Shown here: positions 1-8,654 of the stretch, one piece after another
Numbering within the stretch: position 1 is the stretch's first letter
How the letters are laid out: each line of letters opens with the position of its first letter
Assembly: GCA_013289825.1 (NCBI GenBank)
Contig: JABCZF010000002.1
Coordinates: 186,001 to 250,000 of the forward strand
Direction: 5' to 3'
Origin: Acidobacteriota bacterium
GTDB lineage: Bacteria > Acidobacteriota > Terriglobia > Acidiferrales > UBA7541
DNA length: 64,000 bases
Program-made: the position numbers and the translations under genes
Notes under the pieces: generated by a model
Databases searched by the model: none
The model's input: the letters and a program-made list of their open reading frames with translations, nothing else
What the model was told of the DNA's origin: nothing

Positions 1-1652
1 GTATCATCCCATGCGTAGCCGCCGTGTTCGGACTGCTTTTTGTCGCCGCCGGTATAAACCACGCCGACGTTTGGAATCACTACGATGTCGGGTGTACGCG
101 GATCGCCGCCCGCCCTGAGGAAGCAGCAAGGACCGGGAACAGTCGGTACGCCCGGCGGGTTAAAGAGCGTGTTAAGAGACGAGCCATAGTAGATCTGGCC
201 CAGTCCGATCGCTGTCCCGGCATTCTCCAGAGCCGTTACCGCGGCCGCGGTGGTGCTTGAATCTGCCAACCAGATTTGGGAGATGTCGTCCTCAGCTATT
301 CCGAGGGCGTTGTTCGGGTCGCTATAAACTGCAGGGAGAAGGTTGGGATTAGGGGGCAGGAGGGCCGCGGAGGGCGGCTCACCGTTGTTGGTCTTCCCAG
401 GAATCGGGAAGAAGCGATACGGGTCGATCGGCGACTGCCCGTGTTTCGCGGTGATGATGATGGTGGTCGAATCCAGAAGACCTTCGTGCTTGAGCGCAGC
501 GACCATCTGCCCGATGGCTGCATCCACGAATACGATTTCCTTCATCATCAGGGGTCTGGGCGTACCCTGGGCGTCCTCATAACCACCTGAGTTGCTGTCG
601 CTTCGCGCCGCGGGCAAGGCTGCGGGACTAATAAGCTTCTCGCCGACGCTGACCGCCTGGAAGTTCATGCCGAGGATCACCGGGACCGGAGCCTTGCTCG
701 TCCCGAGGTGGTTCTTGCCGTTGATCCAGTTCACCACTGCGTTCACCTTTAACTGGTCGTAGCACTTGATGGCGTCGAAGTCGGTCGTCCAGTCATTCCC
801 GTCCATTGCGACGTTGGCGCAATTGTAGTTGGTTCCCGCTGTGGTCAGGCCAGCGAGTGGAATCTTATTGGAATTGACTTCCGGGGAATAATAATCATCC
901 ACATTGCTGGGCTGATTGGTTCCGGTGGGACCCGAAACAAGAGCGTAAACAGCGTGCTTGTCGGACCAGGCTGTGTAGCCGCCTGCGGCGTGGATCACGC
1001 CATAAACGGTGTTCGTGCGAATGAAGTTCCAAGGATATACGGGTTGGCAATTGTTAAACGGATCGCGTATCAGCCTGGCGGAATTTATTGATGTAACGTT
1101 GCCGTCGATGAGGTCTAATGCACTTTTGGCAGGAGCGGGGCGCCCGTTAAGCTGCGTCTGGTCGAATTCGTCGCCCTCTTCATATTCCGTCTCTGTCCCG
1201 GTTGATCCGTCTGAGTTCTTATAGATTTGATTGGGGACACAGGGTTGCAGTGTCATGTCGTCGGCTGTGCCCGGCAGCCCGTTACCGGTAGTCTTTAGAG
1301 GCGGAGCCAGAACGCGATCGTAAGCCACGTCGTAGAACCCGCCTACAGTTCGGGGGCTCCCGCCCGTCACTAGTGCCAGCAGGCCGGGAAAGGAATCGGA
1401 CGGCCTGGAAGTGGTTGTGCGTGTGTAGTTTACGCCGGTCTTGCCGAGTGTCGCCAGAGTTGGGCAAGTGCCGGCAGCCACGCAGTTCTTGAAGTCGACT
1501 GCGTGCATTCCGTCGATACTGATCAGCAGCACATGGCGATTACCGAGGTGGTCATCGGAACGGTGCCCTTCTTGCGCGCCGGCGACCGGAGCAAGCGAGA
1601 TGGCAGAAGCAAGAAGAAACGAGCATGGCTTGGCTAACAACTTAGAAAACAT
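1..1652 (-). CDS. Secreted type I phosphodiesterase / alkaline-phosphatase-superfamily protein (3' end cut by window edge)
   Basis: The reading frame is open from an ATG at 1652 to the window edge, so the C-terminus is missing. GGAGG lies just upstream of the start. The first about 26 residues form a signal peptide ending VAGA-Q, so the protein is exported. Phosphodiesterase/nucleotide-pyrophosphatase features appear in order: a metal-binding Asp in LLISIDGMH, the nucleophile region PSDSFPG..LVTGG (Ser or Thr acting as nucleophile), then IITAKHGQSPID, and SEHGGYAWDD near the edge, which supplies His/Asp metal ligands. The family hydrolyses phosphodiesters or phosphoanhydrides with two metal ions; the substrate cannot be told. 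No frameshift is seen over 550 codons. The family call is firm, the substrate unknown. Confidence 0.85.
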   Translation of the reverse strand, partial: MFSKLLAKPCSFLLASAISLAPVAGAQEGHRSDDHLGNRHVLLISIDGMHAVDFKNCVAAGTCPTLATLGKTGVNYTRTTTSRPSDSFPGLLALVTGGSPRTVGGFYDVAYDRVLAPPLKTTGNGLPGTADDMTLQPCVPNQIYKNSDGSTGTETEYEEGDEFDQTQLNGRPAPAKSALDLIDGNVTSINSARLIRDPFNNCQPVYPWNFIRTNTVYGVIHAAGGYTAWSDKHAVYALVSGPTGTNQPSNVDDYYSPEVNSNKIPLAGLTTAGTNYNCANVAMDGNDWTTDFDAIKCYDQLKVNAVVNWINGKNHLGTSKAPVPVILGMNFQAVSVGEKLISPAALPAARSDSNSGGYEDAQGTPRPLMMKEIVFVDAAIGQMVAALKHEGLLDSTTIIITAKHGQSPIDPYRFFPIPGKTNNGEPPSAALLPPNPNLLPAVYSDPNNALGIAEDDISQIWLADSSTTAAAVTALENAGTAIGLGQIYYGSSLNTLFNPPGVPTVPGPCCFLRAGGDPRTPDIVVIPNVGVVYTGGDKKQSEHGGYAWDD

Positions 1653-1916
1653 GAGAAATCCTCCAGCGAACTGTGATATAGGCGAGTTGTTGCGATTGTG
1701 TGAGTCCGGCGTTAATTTTCGTACATACAGGAAAAAACTCCTCTCAGACATAGAGCAGGAGCTTTGGGTGCAAACAAAGCGTGAGATTCAAAGTCAAGCG
1801 GCCCCGCATTGAAGAATTCGAGGCCGCTGGTCAATCGCTCAAATTGCTGTGGATAAATTCGGAAGAGTAGTTCTTCTCAGGCAATGCCCCCCGCTGATAT
1901 TCCGAGTAGCGCTTGC

Positions 1917-3305
1917 TTATTTCGCCAGCCGCACGCTGTCAAGAATCGCGCTGAATGTCTTGTCGTAGTTCTCATAATCCTTCTCGGGCGCCACGCACAC
2001 AAAAGACACCAACCCCTCCGGCCGAATCACGGTAATCAGCCAATCCGTCTCCTCCCCACCCGCGGGAGACTCATTGCTCAAATAAGTCGAAAGCCCCGGC
2101 TGGCCATTCAAACGTACGGGCCCAGGCTGCCGCGCAATCTTCATCTTCGGATTGCCTTTCTCGAGCGTCGCAATCAACTCCCTGGTAGCCTTTTCCAGCG
2201 CCTTGGCGTCGCCAGCCGGTCCCTCGACCTTCCCGACGTTCACGATGACCCCGTACGCCAACCCAGCCTGTCCGTCTTCCCCTTCCGTCACGCCACCATC
2301 CGGCGCAAACGAAACGCTGTCTTTCTCCCCATACTTTTTCCAGTTGTCTGGATACTTCATCCCATAAGCGCTGGCCTGATACTCCGTATAATTCCGAGAA
2401 GGCACTGGCGGCGGCCCCATCGGTCTGGGAGCACGTCCGCCAGCAGTCAGACTGTCCTTATTTACCGTCGGCAGGGCCAAGACTTCGTGCTTGATGGCCT
2501 CAAACTCCACCGAGTCCCTTTTCACATTCCTCGGCAGCCCGCCCAATTTGTCGATCTCCTCCTCGACACGCTCCACGCGGTGCTCCGGATTCGGATGGTC
2601 GGAAAAAAACTCCGGCGGGTTCTGCCCTTTGCTGTCCGCCTCGATCTTCTCAAAAAACTGCGCCAGTGCCCGCGGATCGTATCCAGCATCGTAAAGCACT
2701 TGGGTACCAACAACGTCCGCTTGCGTCTCCGCAGAACGCGAATGCCGCAGCAACACGCCCCCCGCGCTGAACCTCCCGAGTTCGGTCACGAGCGCCCCGC
2801 CCGCATTACCTCCAAAAATAGCTCCCAGTATTCCCACACCCGTCTGGGCTGCCTGGGCCTTGGTGGCCTCGCTTGTCCCGTGCCGCAGCGCCACATGCGA
2901 AAGCTCATGGGCCATCACTCCAGCAAGCTGCGCCTCATTGTCCGCCGCCTCAATAGCCCCTCGGTTCACAAACACAAAACCGCCCGGCAACGCAAAAGCA
3001 TTGATGGCCTTATCGTTCACGCAATGAAACTCAAACGGATACTCCACTCCTGCTGTCGGCAACTTAGCAATCAATTTGCTGCCAAGCTCGGCCAAGTAAG
3101 CGTCCACTTTCGGCGAGTTGCATGACGGCAACTGCTTCTCGGCATCCACCGCCACTTGCCTCCCCAGCCTGATGTCTTCCTGCGGCGAATAAAGATTCCA
3201 TCCCGCCTTGAACTGTGTCCGCTGCGCCCGAGCGCCCGGCGCAATCAAAAGACACAGCAAGACGAGAAGTGTTGCTCCCGGAACACGCAGCCTAGAAGGA
3301 CCCAT
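1917..3305 (-). CDS. M48 family zinc metalloprotease, secreted
   Basis: About 462 residues. A signal peptide (hydrophobic LLVLLCLLIAP followed by GARA-Q) directs export. The zinc-protease motif HELSH is at about residues 133-137, followed by VALRHG and a downstream SAETQAD segment that supplies the third ligand. SDHPNPEHRV is typical of the BepA/YfgC-like M48 group that acts on periplasmic and outer-membrane proteins. The C-terminal about 180 residues are a separate domain without recognised catalytic motifs. A TTG at 3335 would extend the frame, but it lies inside the T-run of a terminator, so the ATG at 3305 right before the signal peptide is preferred. A structured RNA and terminator lie just upstream. 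Confidence 0.88.
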   Translation of the reverse strand: MGPSRLRVPGATLLVLLCLLIAPGARAQRTQFKAGWNLYSPQEDIRLGRQVAVDAEKQLPSCNSPKVDAYLAELGSKLIAKLPTAGVEYPFEFHCVNDKAINAFALPGGFVFVNRGAIEAADNEAQLAGVMAHELSHVALRHGTSEATKAQAAQTGVGILGAIFGGNAGGALVTELGRFSAGGVLLRHSRSAETQADVVGTQVLYDAGYDPRALAQFFEKIEADSKGQNPPEFFSDHPNPEHRVERVEEEIDKLGGLPRNVKRDSVEFEAIKHEVLALPTVNKDSLTAGGRAPRPMGPPPVPSRNYTEYQASAYGMKYPDNWKKYGEKDSVSFAPDGGVTEGEDGQAGLAYGVIVNVGKVEGPAGDAKALEKATRELIATLEKGNPKMKIARQPGPVRLNGQPGLSTYLSNESPAGGEETDWLITVIRPEGLVSFVCVAPEKDYENYDKTFSAILDSVRLAK

Positions 3306-3333
3306 ATCGATAACTCTACACCGAGCCGTCCGC

Positions 3334-3367
3334 AAAAGAAAAAGCCCGGGAAGAGATCCTCCCGGGC
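3334..3367 (-). terminator. Intrinsic terminator on the minus strand
   Basis: A perfect 8-bp stem (GCCCGGGA at 3344-3351 on the plus strand with TCCCGGGC at 3360-3367) has an 8-nt loop. Read on the minus strand it is followed by a T-rich run (TTTTTCTTTT, 3343-3334). It ends transcription coming from above 3367, either the AAA+ gene or the structured RNA, about 30 nt before the metalloprotease start. Confidence 0.8.
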
Positions 3368-3558
3368 CGTTTCAGGAATTGCTATGCTCCTCGCCCCAAA
3401 AGGGCCAGGGTTCCCACCTAGCCGTGTTTTTGGTCCGGTCTCTTCGGTGGGTTCCTTCCGCAAATTCAGCGGAGGACAAGGAAGAGGCTTTACTTTTGGG
3501 TTGCCCGCCCAGTAGGTCCTTTTGGCGGACGAGGAAATTTGTGAGGGAACCGCAGGAA
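3368..3558 (-). ncRNA. Candidate structured RNA (6S-like or leader/attenuator) before the M48 gene
   Basis: This non-coding stretch between the AAA+ gene and the metalloprotease has RNA-gene features on the minus strand. A -10-like TATAAG lies at 3570-3565. Complementary arms GGTTCCC (3551-3545 area) and GTGGGAACC (about 3418-3409) enclose about 130 nt. Inside are nested pairings CTCTTC/GAAGAG and TCCGC/GCGGA. A further hairpin (gccc-tttt-gggc type, about 3405-3390) and the intrinsic terminator follow. The about 190-nt length, long irregular stem and terminator resemble 6S RNA. The position before a gene with the terminator in between also suits a riboswitch or attenuator. I do not recognise a definite family motif. 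Confidence 0.45.
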
Positions 3559-3637
3559 AAGAGTCTTATAAGGGGTTTATCCCCGGCCTAAAAACGCTGA
3601 GGCTGTACGGCTAAGAACGGTAAAACGAGATGTTCGC

Positions 3638-4801
3638 TCAGCGCGCCATCCGCGGTGTTGGATCAGGGCCAATTGCTGGAGATGGTGCCTCAAGGCTTTT
3701 TCCGCTCCGAGCCTGGGTTGCCCGCACGGCGACAACTGGCTCCGGCCGCCTCGCCGGCATCGCCAAATTCTCCCCTTCGAGAACAAAGCTCAGTCCTTCA
3801 TTTCCCTTGCTCCAATCGATGCACACCAGGTCGCCCAAGTGCACCTGCTCGGTCGCTAGCAGATTGGCCAGCGGGTATACCACGTGTCTCTCGATGGCCC
3901 TCTTCAAGTGCCGCGCTCCGTAGCGCTGATCGGTTCCTTCCTGCAACAAGAACTCTCTTCCTGGCTGCGTAACTCGGAACAGGAACTGCCCTTTCGCCGT
4001 TTCCAGAACTCGCTGCTGCACTTGCCCCAGCTCGATCTCCAGCACTTCCTCAAGCTGTTCCCGGCGCAAGGGATGAAACACCACCACTTTGTCCAGCCGG
4101 TTCATGAATTCTGGTGAAAACTTCCTGCGCGCCGCTTCCACTGCCGTCCGTTCCACTTTTTGGTCAAGTCCTGCGGCTGGTTTGTCCTTTGGCTGAATGA
4201 AGCCCATGCCGCCGTTCATCAACTCCGAGATCTCTCCCCCGCCCAGATTCGACGTTAGGAAAATCACCGTCTGCGACAAATCCACCCGTCGGTTGTCTCC
4301 CAGGGTTAAAGTCGCTTTGTCCAACATGCCCAGCAGCAACTGCCAAAGGGCGTCCGAGGCCTTTTCAATCTCATCGAACAACAAAAAACTCAACTTCAGC
4401 TTCTCCGTATGGCTCGCAGCCAAAGCTTCCTGGGTAATCAACGGGTGCGTTTCCCGGTGTCCCAAATACCCCGGAGGTGAACCAATCAGTTTCGCAATCT
4501 CATGAGAATGCTGGAATTCCGCGCAATCCACCTTAATCACCGAGCGCCCATCCCCAAACAAAATCTCTGCAGCCGCTTCCACAATTCTGGTCTTGCCCGA
4601 ACCCGTTGGGCCAAGAAACAACAGGTTTCCCACAGGGCGCCCCGGCGAGTTCAACCCCGCGCAGAAGACCTGATACAGGTCCACCAGCGCCTGTACCCCT
4701 TCCGCTTGCCCCACGATCTTCGACCGCAAAGCTACTTCAAAGTCACGGGTGTCGGTGCTACGGATAGATGGGTCAAGTTGCTGTCTGGCGGCGGCTTTCA
4801 T
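3638..4801 (-). CDS. Clp-type AAA+ ATPase, single ATPase ring (paralogue 1)
   Basis: 387 residues from the ATG at 4801. That start has a GAAGGGA ribosome site and aligns with the start of the neighbouring paralogue; the frame could extend to 4843. It is essentially one ClpA/ClpB D2-like module: Walker A GPTGSGKT (64-71), pore loop GSPPGYLG (107-114), Walker B LLFDEIE (140-146), sensor 1 FLTSNLGG, arginine-finger region EFMNRLDKVV, and the sensor-2/C-terminal small domain QRYGARHLKRAIE. The N-domain and first ATPase domain of full Clp unfoldases are absent. The last about 45 residues are Pro/Ala-rich and differ from the paralogue. It probably remodels or unfolds proteins in the cytoplasm. No protease gene is adjacent and substrates are unknown. 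Confidence 0.88.
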   Translation of the reverse strand: MKAAARQQLDPSIRSTDTRDFEVALRSKIVGQAEGVQALVDLYQVFCAGLNSPGRPVGNLLFLGPTGSGKTRIVEAAAEILFGDGRSVIKVDCAEFQHSHEIAKLIGSPPGYLGHRETHPLITQEALAASHTEKLKLSFLLFDEIEKASDALWQLLLGMLDKATLTLGDNRRVDLSQTVIFLTSNLGGGEISELMNGGMGFIQPKDKPAAGLDQKVERTAVEAARRKFSPEFMNRLDKVVVFHPLRREQLEEVLEIELGQVQQRVLETAKGQFLFRVTQPGREFLLQEGTDQRYGARHLKRAIERHVVYPLANLLATEQVHLGDLVCIDWSKGNEGLSFVLEGENLAMPARRPEPVVAVRATQARSGKSLEAPSPAIGPDPTPRMAR

Positions 4802-4957
4802 GGCTTTGTTCCCTTCCGCGTACACTTGTCGGAAGACGCCCATGCGTCTCGGTCATGAAAGGAGTAGAGCATGAGAACTGCCAATCCGCACTCTGAATCT
4901 CGTCGGCGCAAACCGTTACAAACTCAATGACATACGAGTGTTGCCATTGTGGAAACA

Positions 4958-4974
4958 GTCTCACACCATGAGAC
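4958..4974. promoter_or_regulatory. Inverted repeat between the two AAA+ genes
   Basis: GTCTCA-CACCA-TGAGAC is a perfect 6-bp inverted repeat with a 5-nt centre. It lies in the 272-bp gap upstream of the first AAA+ paralogue. No T-run follows, so an operator is more likely than a terminator; function is inferred only from symmetry and position. Confidence 0.3.
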
Positions 4975-5073
4975 TTTGTTTCATATAGGTTCAAAATGAG
5001 AGGATGAAGCAGTTTCTGTCAGTCCGCGAACGACAAAAAGGGGCTCCCGCTTCCTGCAAAGCGATTCATTTCT

Positions 5074-6285
5074 CTAGCGCTCCAACTTCTTGCGTCCCTG
5101 CGGAGCCGTGGCGGGTCCCACCGAGGGTTGCGCCGCCCGCAATTTTCTCTCAGCCACCACCACTTCTGCAGGCGCATCCGCTGTCTTGCCGTCTTTTGCT
5201 TCCGCGGCAGCCGCCAGCGTTCCAATTTGGGGTACCGCTGGCGTCACCAGCGCGCCTTCGCCCTCGCGAGCGAACGTCAGTTCCTTGTGCTTGCCGTCCC
5301 AATCGATGCAAACGAGGTCTCCCAAATGCACTTGTTCTGTCGCCAGCAGATTCGCCAGCGGATACACCACGTACCTCTCAATCGCCCTCTTCAGGTGCCG
5401 GGCTCCATAGCGCTGATCTGTTCCTTCCTGCAACAAGAAATCCCTCCCAGCCGACGTTACCCGGAACAAAAACTGCCCCTTGGCGGTCTCCAGCACTCTC
5501 TGCTGCACCTGCCCCAGTTCAATCTCAAGTACTTCTTTAAGTTGCTCCCGTTGTAGAGGATGGAACACCACCACTTTGTCCAGGCGGTTCATGAACTCCG
5601 GGGAAAACTTCTTTCTCGCTGCTTCCATCGCCGTGCGCTCCACTTTCTCATCCAATCCTGTCGTCGGCGTATCCGTCGGCTGGATGAATCCCATCCCGCC
5701 GTGCATCAATTCCGTGATCTCTCCCCCGCCCAGGTTCGACGTCAGGAAGATAACCGTCTGCGACAAATCCACGCGGCGGTTGTCTCCCAGGGTTAACGTC
5801 GCCTTATCCAACATCCCCAGCAGCAACTGCCATAAGGCATCCGACGCTTTCTCAATCTCGTCAAACAGCAAAAAGCTCAACTTCAGCTTGTCGGTATGGC
5901 TCTTGGACAGCTCTTCTTGTGTGATCAACGGATGCGTTTCCCGGTGCCCCAGATACCCTGGAGGCGAGCCAATCAACTTAGCAATCTCATGCGAGTGCTG
6001 AAACTCCGCGCAATCCACCTTAATCACCGCGCGCGCATCGCCAAACAGAATCTCCGCCGCCGCTTCCACAATTCTGGTCTTGCCTGATCCGGTCGGTCCC
6101 AATAAGAGGAGATTCCCCACCGGGCGCCCCGGCGAGTTCAACCCCGCGCAGAAGACCTGATACAAGTCTACGAGCGCCTGCACGCCTTCGGCTTGTCCCA
6201 CGATCTTCGACAGCAAAGCGGTATGAAATTCGATGGTCGTGTTGCTGCGTAGACTTGGATCGAGTGGCAGTATTTGGGAGCTCAT
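5074..6285 (-). CDS. Clp-type AAA+ ATPase, single ATPase ring (paralogue 2)
   Basis: 403 residues, with a strong GGAGGAG ribosome site before the ATG at 6285. The domain plan matches its downstream neighbour: Walker A GPTGSGKT, pore loop PPGYLG, Walker B LLFDEIE, sensor 1 FLTSNLGG, EFMNRLDK and QRYGARHLKRAIE. The two proteins are nearly identical across the ATPase core but diverge at the extreme N-terminus and in the last about 60 residues, which here are Ala-rich and end in a basic GRKKLER tail. It starts 9 bp after the stop of the 6295-6735 gene, so the two are co-transcribed. Recent tandem duplication is inferred from a 43-bp block identical at DNA level (4635-4677 and 6122-6164). Confidence 0.88.
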   Translation of the reverse strand: MSSQILPLDPSLRSNTTIEFHTALLSKIVGQAEGVQALVDLYQVFCAGLNSPGRPVGNLLLLGPTGSGKTRIVEAAAEILFGDARAVIKVDCAEFQHSHEIAKLIGSPPGYLGHRETHPLITQEELSKSHTDKLKLSFLLFDEIEKASDALWQLLLGMLDKATLTLGDNRRVDLSQTVIFLTSNLGGGEITELMHGGMGFIQPTDTPTTGLDEKVERTAMEAARKKFSPEFMNRLDKVVVFHPLQREQLKEVLEIELGQVQQRVLETAKGQFLFRVTSAGRDFLLQEGTDQRYGARHLKRAIERYVVYPLANLLATEQVHLGDLVCIDWDGKHKELTFAREGEGALVTPAVPQIGTLAAAAEAKDGKTADAPAEVVVAERKLRAAQPSVGPATAPQGRKKLER

Positions 6286-6294
6286 GGTCTCCTC

Positions 6295-6735
6295 CTAACG
6301 GCCTTGCATCCGCAAGGTCGCATGACTGAACCGTCCGCGCTTCCGGTCAAACGGGCTTAGTTTTACCTGAAGTGTGGATTGCAAAAGCCGAAGTTGCACT
6401 AACAGCTCTCGCGCCACCGTGGGCGTTTCAGAAATCCGGAGAAGCGGCGGAAAGAGGTCCGCCAGTTCGAGGTTCAGTGCTCGCAGGCTGGATACGAGCT
6501 TCTGGATCGCCGGAGAGCCGGCATCGGCTAGATCCACTTGAGCACTCATCTGTGCTCGCAGAGCCTGCCAATTCAGCTCCACGAACGGATGCTTCTTGGA
6601 AACTTCGCGCACCACTTCATCGGTGATCCGCGCGCGTTCCCCGAGCCGGGCAAGATGTAACTGCCGCACTTTTCCGCCGCGGCGCACATTGTGCACCAAA
6701 TAAAACCAATTCCCTTTCCGGCGGACGAAAGCCAT
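6295..6735 (-). CDS. Hypothetical protein, first gene of the AAA+ operon
   Basis: 146 residues from an ATG at 6735, which follows a GAGGTG ribosome site; an upstream ATG at 6750 is in frame but less well placed. The N-terminal about 35 residues (FVRRKGNWFYLV..GGKVRQLHLARLG) resemble the N-terminal segment of IS1634-type transposases, but no transposase catalytic domain follows. The rest is predicted helical and Leu-rich. It precedes the AAA+ gene by 9 bp and shares its promoter, so it may be an adaptor or substrate-binding partner (inference from context). I do not recognise a family with known function. Confidence 0.75.
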   Translation of the reverse strand: MAFVRRKGNWFYLVHNVRRGGKVRQLHLARLGERARITDEVVREVSKKHPFVELNWQALRAQMSAQVDLADAGSPAIQKLVSSLRALNLELADLFPPLLRISETPTVARELLVQLRLLQSTLQVKLSPFDRKRGRFSHATLRMQGR

Positions 6736-6766
6736 GACATCACCTCGCATCAGCGACTGTGTCCGT

Positions 6767-6796
6767 AGTGTACTTGCGTTCCACTACGGCCGTCAA
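6767..6796 (-). promoter_or_regulatory. Sigma70-type promoter for the AAA+ operon
   Basis: On the minus strand TTGACG (6796-6791) and TACACT (6772-6767) are separated by 18 bp. They lie 32 bp upstream of the start at 6735. This is a good match to the vegetative consensus and supports co-transcription of the 146-residue protein and the AAA+ genes. Confidence 0.6.
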
Positions 6797-7140
6797 TGAA
6801 CCTTGCGTACTAGCGCGAAAGTTTCGATTCGACCGGTAATGCCTACAACGTAGCGAATTTGATCCCGTTTCGTTCATTACTTTTTCCGCTCTGTTTCATC
6901 CGTTCCTTCAATCATTGTCGTTCTCTTCAGCTTCCCTTCCATTACTCTATTAGATGCGCGCCCGAGCCATTTGTGTTTGCTGGGTGCCCGCGTCGCCGGC
7001 TCCCACAGCAATAGACTCCCTGCGGCCGATTTTTATTCTTGTCGCGCTTCTCGCTTGCTCATAGGATGTCTCGCGCGGGTCCCGATGGAGGTCTCGAAGA
7101 ACTCTGTCATGAAATTCGCATTCGTCGTTGGGCCCGCGCA
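6797..7140. other. Divergent intergenic region, no gene seen
   Basis: About 340 bp between the minus-strand AAA+ operon promoter and the plus-strand alkyltransferase-like gene. Short open frames exist on both strands but none has a convincing ribosome site or protein-like composition. No repeat, tRNA or hairpin stands out. Confidence 0.5.
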
Positions 7141-7155
7141 AGGAGTTGATTCGTC

Positions 7156-7506
7156 GTGTCTTTCGATCCCGTCTACAGGCTGGTGAAACAAATTCCCCGC
7201 GGCCGGGTTCTAACCTATGGAGCCCTGGCTCGAGCCCTGGGCCTACCCGGCGGCGCCCGCACCGCCGGCCGCGCCATGGGCGCCACTCCGCGAGGCCAAG
7301 CCATCCCCTGGCACCGCGTGCTCGGCGCCAACGGCAAAATCCTGATCCGCGAACCTTACGCCTCGCTCCAGAAAAAGCTCCTCGAATCCGAAGGCATTGC
7401 CGTCGTCGAATCCCGCATCAACATAAAAAAATATCTCTGGACTCCGCAGCGAAAGAAATCCCGCACCATAAAGAAAAGCCGCCGTCCATTGCCAAAATCC
7501 AAATAA
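7156..7506 (+). CDS. Alkyltransferase-like (ATL) DNA-repair protein, MGMT family without the acceptor cysteine
   Basis: 116 residues, GTG start with AGGAG 10 nt upstream. It carries the DNA-binding half of O6-methylguanine-DNA methyltransferase: PRGRVLTYGALA (helix-turn-helix) and GRAMGATP. The active-site PCHRV of true methyltransferases is PWHRV here, Trp replacing the alkyl-accepting Cys. That substitution defines ATL proteins, which bind O6-alkylguanine and hand it to nucleotide excision repair rather than reversing it (family knowledge). The tail is basic (RKKSRTIKKSRR). A hairpin terminator follows. It appears to be a single-gene unit. Confidence 0.9.
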   Translation: MSFDPVYRLVKQIPRGRVLTYGALARALGLPGGARTAGRAMGATPRGQAIPWHRVLGANGKILIREPYASLQKKLLESEGIAVVESRINIKKYLWTPQRKKSRTIKKSRRPLPKSK

Positions 7507-7514
7507 AAATGTAG

Positions 7515-7550
7515 CGCAGGGCAGAGTCCGCCGAGCCCTGCGGCTTTTCC
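7515..7550 (+). terminator. Intrinsic terminator after the ATL gene
   Basis: CGCAGGGC (7515-7522) pairs perfectly with GCCCTGCG (7535-7542) across a 12-nt loop, followed by gcTTTTcctttc. It is placed 9 bp after the ATL stop codon. Confidence 0.6.
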
Positions 7551-7639
7551 TTTCGCACTCACGGAAAGAGCCTTCATGTGGATTCTCCCGGAAATCGGGT
7601 TTCCCGGACTTTGCCGCGTTTTCGTATACTCTCCGCACT

Positions 7640-8530
7640 ATGAAAAGCGCTCAAATGTTTCTTGGAATCCTGCTCTTCTGTAGGGCGGGGAACGCGCAAG
7701 CGGCGGCTGGCCCAGCGAGCCCCGACATTCGCGTCTACAAAACCGTTGGCGCCGCCAAACTCACCGCGCACGTCTTTCATCCTTTCCAGGCCTCCGATGG
7801 AAAACGTGCCCCCGCCATCCTGTTATTTCACGGCGGAGGCTGGGTGGCCGGCTCGCCCGAGTGGGTCTACGAAGCCGCCGAGCGCTATGCGCAACATGGC
7901 GCAGTCGCCATCGCGGTCGAGTATCGCCTCTCGGACCAGAAAACCGTGACGCCCCTTGATTCCCTGGCCGATGCACGCGACATTCTTCGCTGGACTCGCA
8001 CGAACGCCGCCGAGCTGGGCATCGATCCCGACCACATTGCCGCCTACGGTGTCTCTGCCGGCGGCCACCTTGCTGCTGCGCTTGCGACCATAGATGACCC
8101 CCAGCATTCTCATGCTCTCGCCGCACCAAGTGCGCTGGTGCTGATCTCTCCGGCCGTCTCTGTAGCCCGCGACGGCTGGGTCGAGCGCATGCTCCTCGGC
8201 AAAGCGCCAGTCGTCGATCTCTCCCCGGACGAACACATCACCAAGCGTCTTCCACCTACGATTATTTTTCACGGCATCTCCGATACCCTCGTACCCATCT
8301 CCGGAGTGCGCCGCTTCTGCGAACGCGCCCGGCAGCAAAACAGCGACTGCGAAATCGTGGAATATCCCAATGTAGGCCACCTTTTCACTCGAAAGCTCGA
8401 CTCCCAGGAAGACCACTTCGATCCCGATCCGAAGGACCTCGCGGACGCTCGAACCAAAGGAGACGCGTTCCTTGCCAAGCACGGCTTCTTGCCGAAATTC
8501 TCCGCTCTCCCAAGGAATCGAACGAACTAG
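7640..8530 (+). CDS. Secreted alpha/beta-hydrolase (esterase/lipase, BD-FAE-like)
   Basis: 296 residues. The N-terminus is a short signal peptide (MFLGILLFC..GNAQA). The oxyanion-hole motif HGGGW, nucleophile elbow GVSAGG (Ser of GxSxG), acid GISDTLVP and His in VGHLF make a complete Ser-Asp-His triad in the usual order. Length and HGGG place it with acetyl/feruloyl-type esterases and carboxylesterases that deacylate small esters or polysaccharide side groups outside the cytoplasm. The exact substrate is not predictable. It stands alone, with an in-line gene 124 bp downstream. Confidence 0.85.
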   Translation: MKSAQMFLGILLFCRAGNAQAAAGPASPDIRVYKTVGAAKLTAHVFHPFQASDGKRAPAILLFHGGGWVAGSPEWVYEAAERYAQHGAVAIAVEYRLSDQKTVTPLDSLADARDILRWTRTNAAELGIDPDHIAAYGVSAGGHLAAALATIDDPQHSHALAAPSALVLISPAVSVARDGWVERMLLGKAPVVDLSPDEHITKRLPPTIIFHGISDTLVPISGVRRFCERARQQNSDCEIVEYPNVGHLFTRKLDSQEDHFDPDPKDLADARTKGDAFLAKHGFLPKFSALPRNRTN

Positions 8531-8654
8531 CTCGTCGGCTTCCGGCGCGCCGCTCGCGGAAGAGTTAAACCACGGGTCTGGTTTATGATCAAAGACCAGT
8601 TGAGTTATGTTATGTCCCGAACTTGAGCTGTCGTCCGATAGGAGGAATCGACCC

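Noticed and set aside
1884-3125. Long plus-strand open frame (413 codons)
   Set aside because: It is antisense to the M48 protease gene, which has a signal peptide, HELSH motif and family homology; the plus-strand translation is Arg/His/Pro-rich without motifs.
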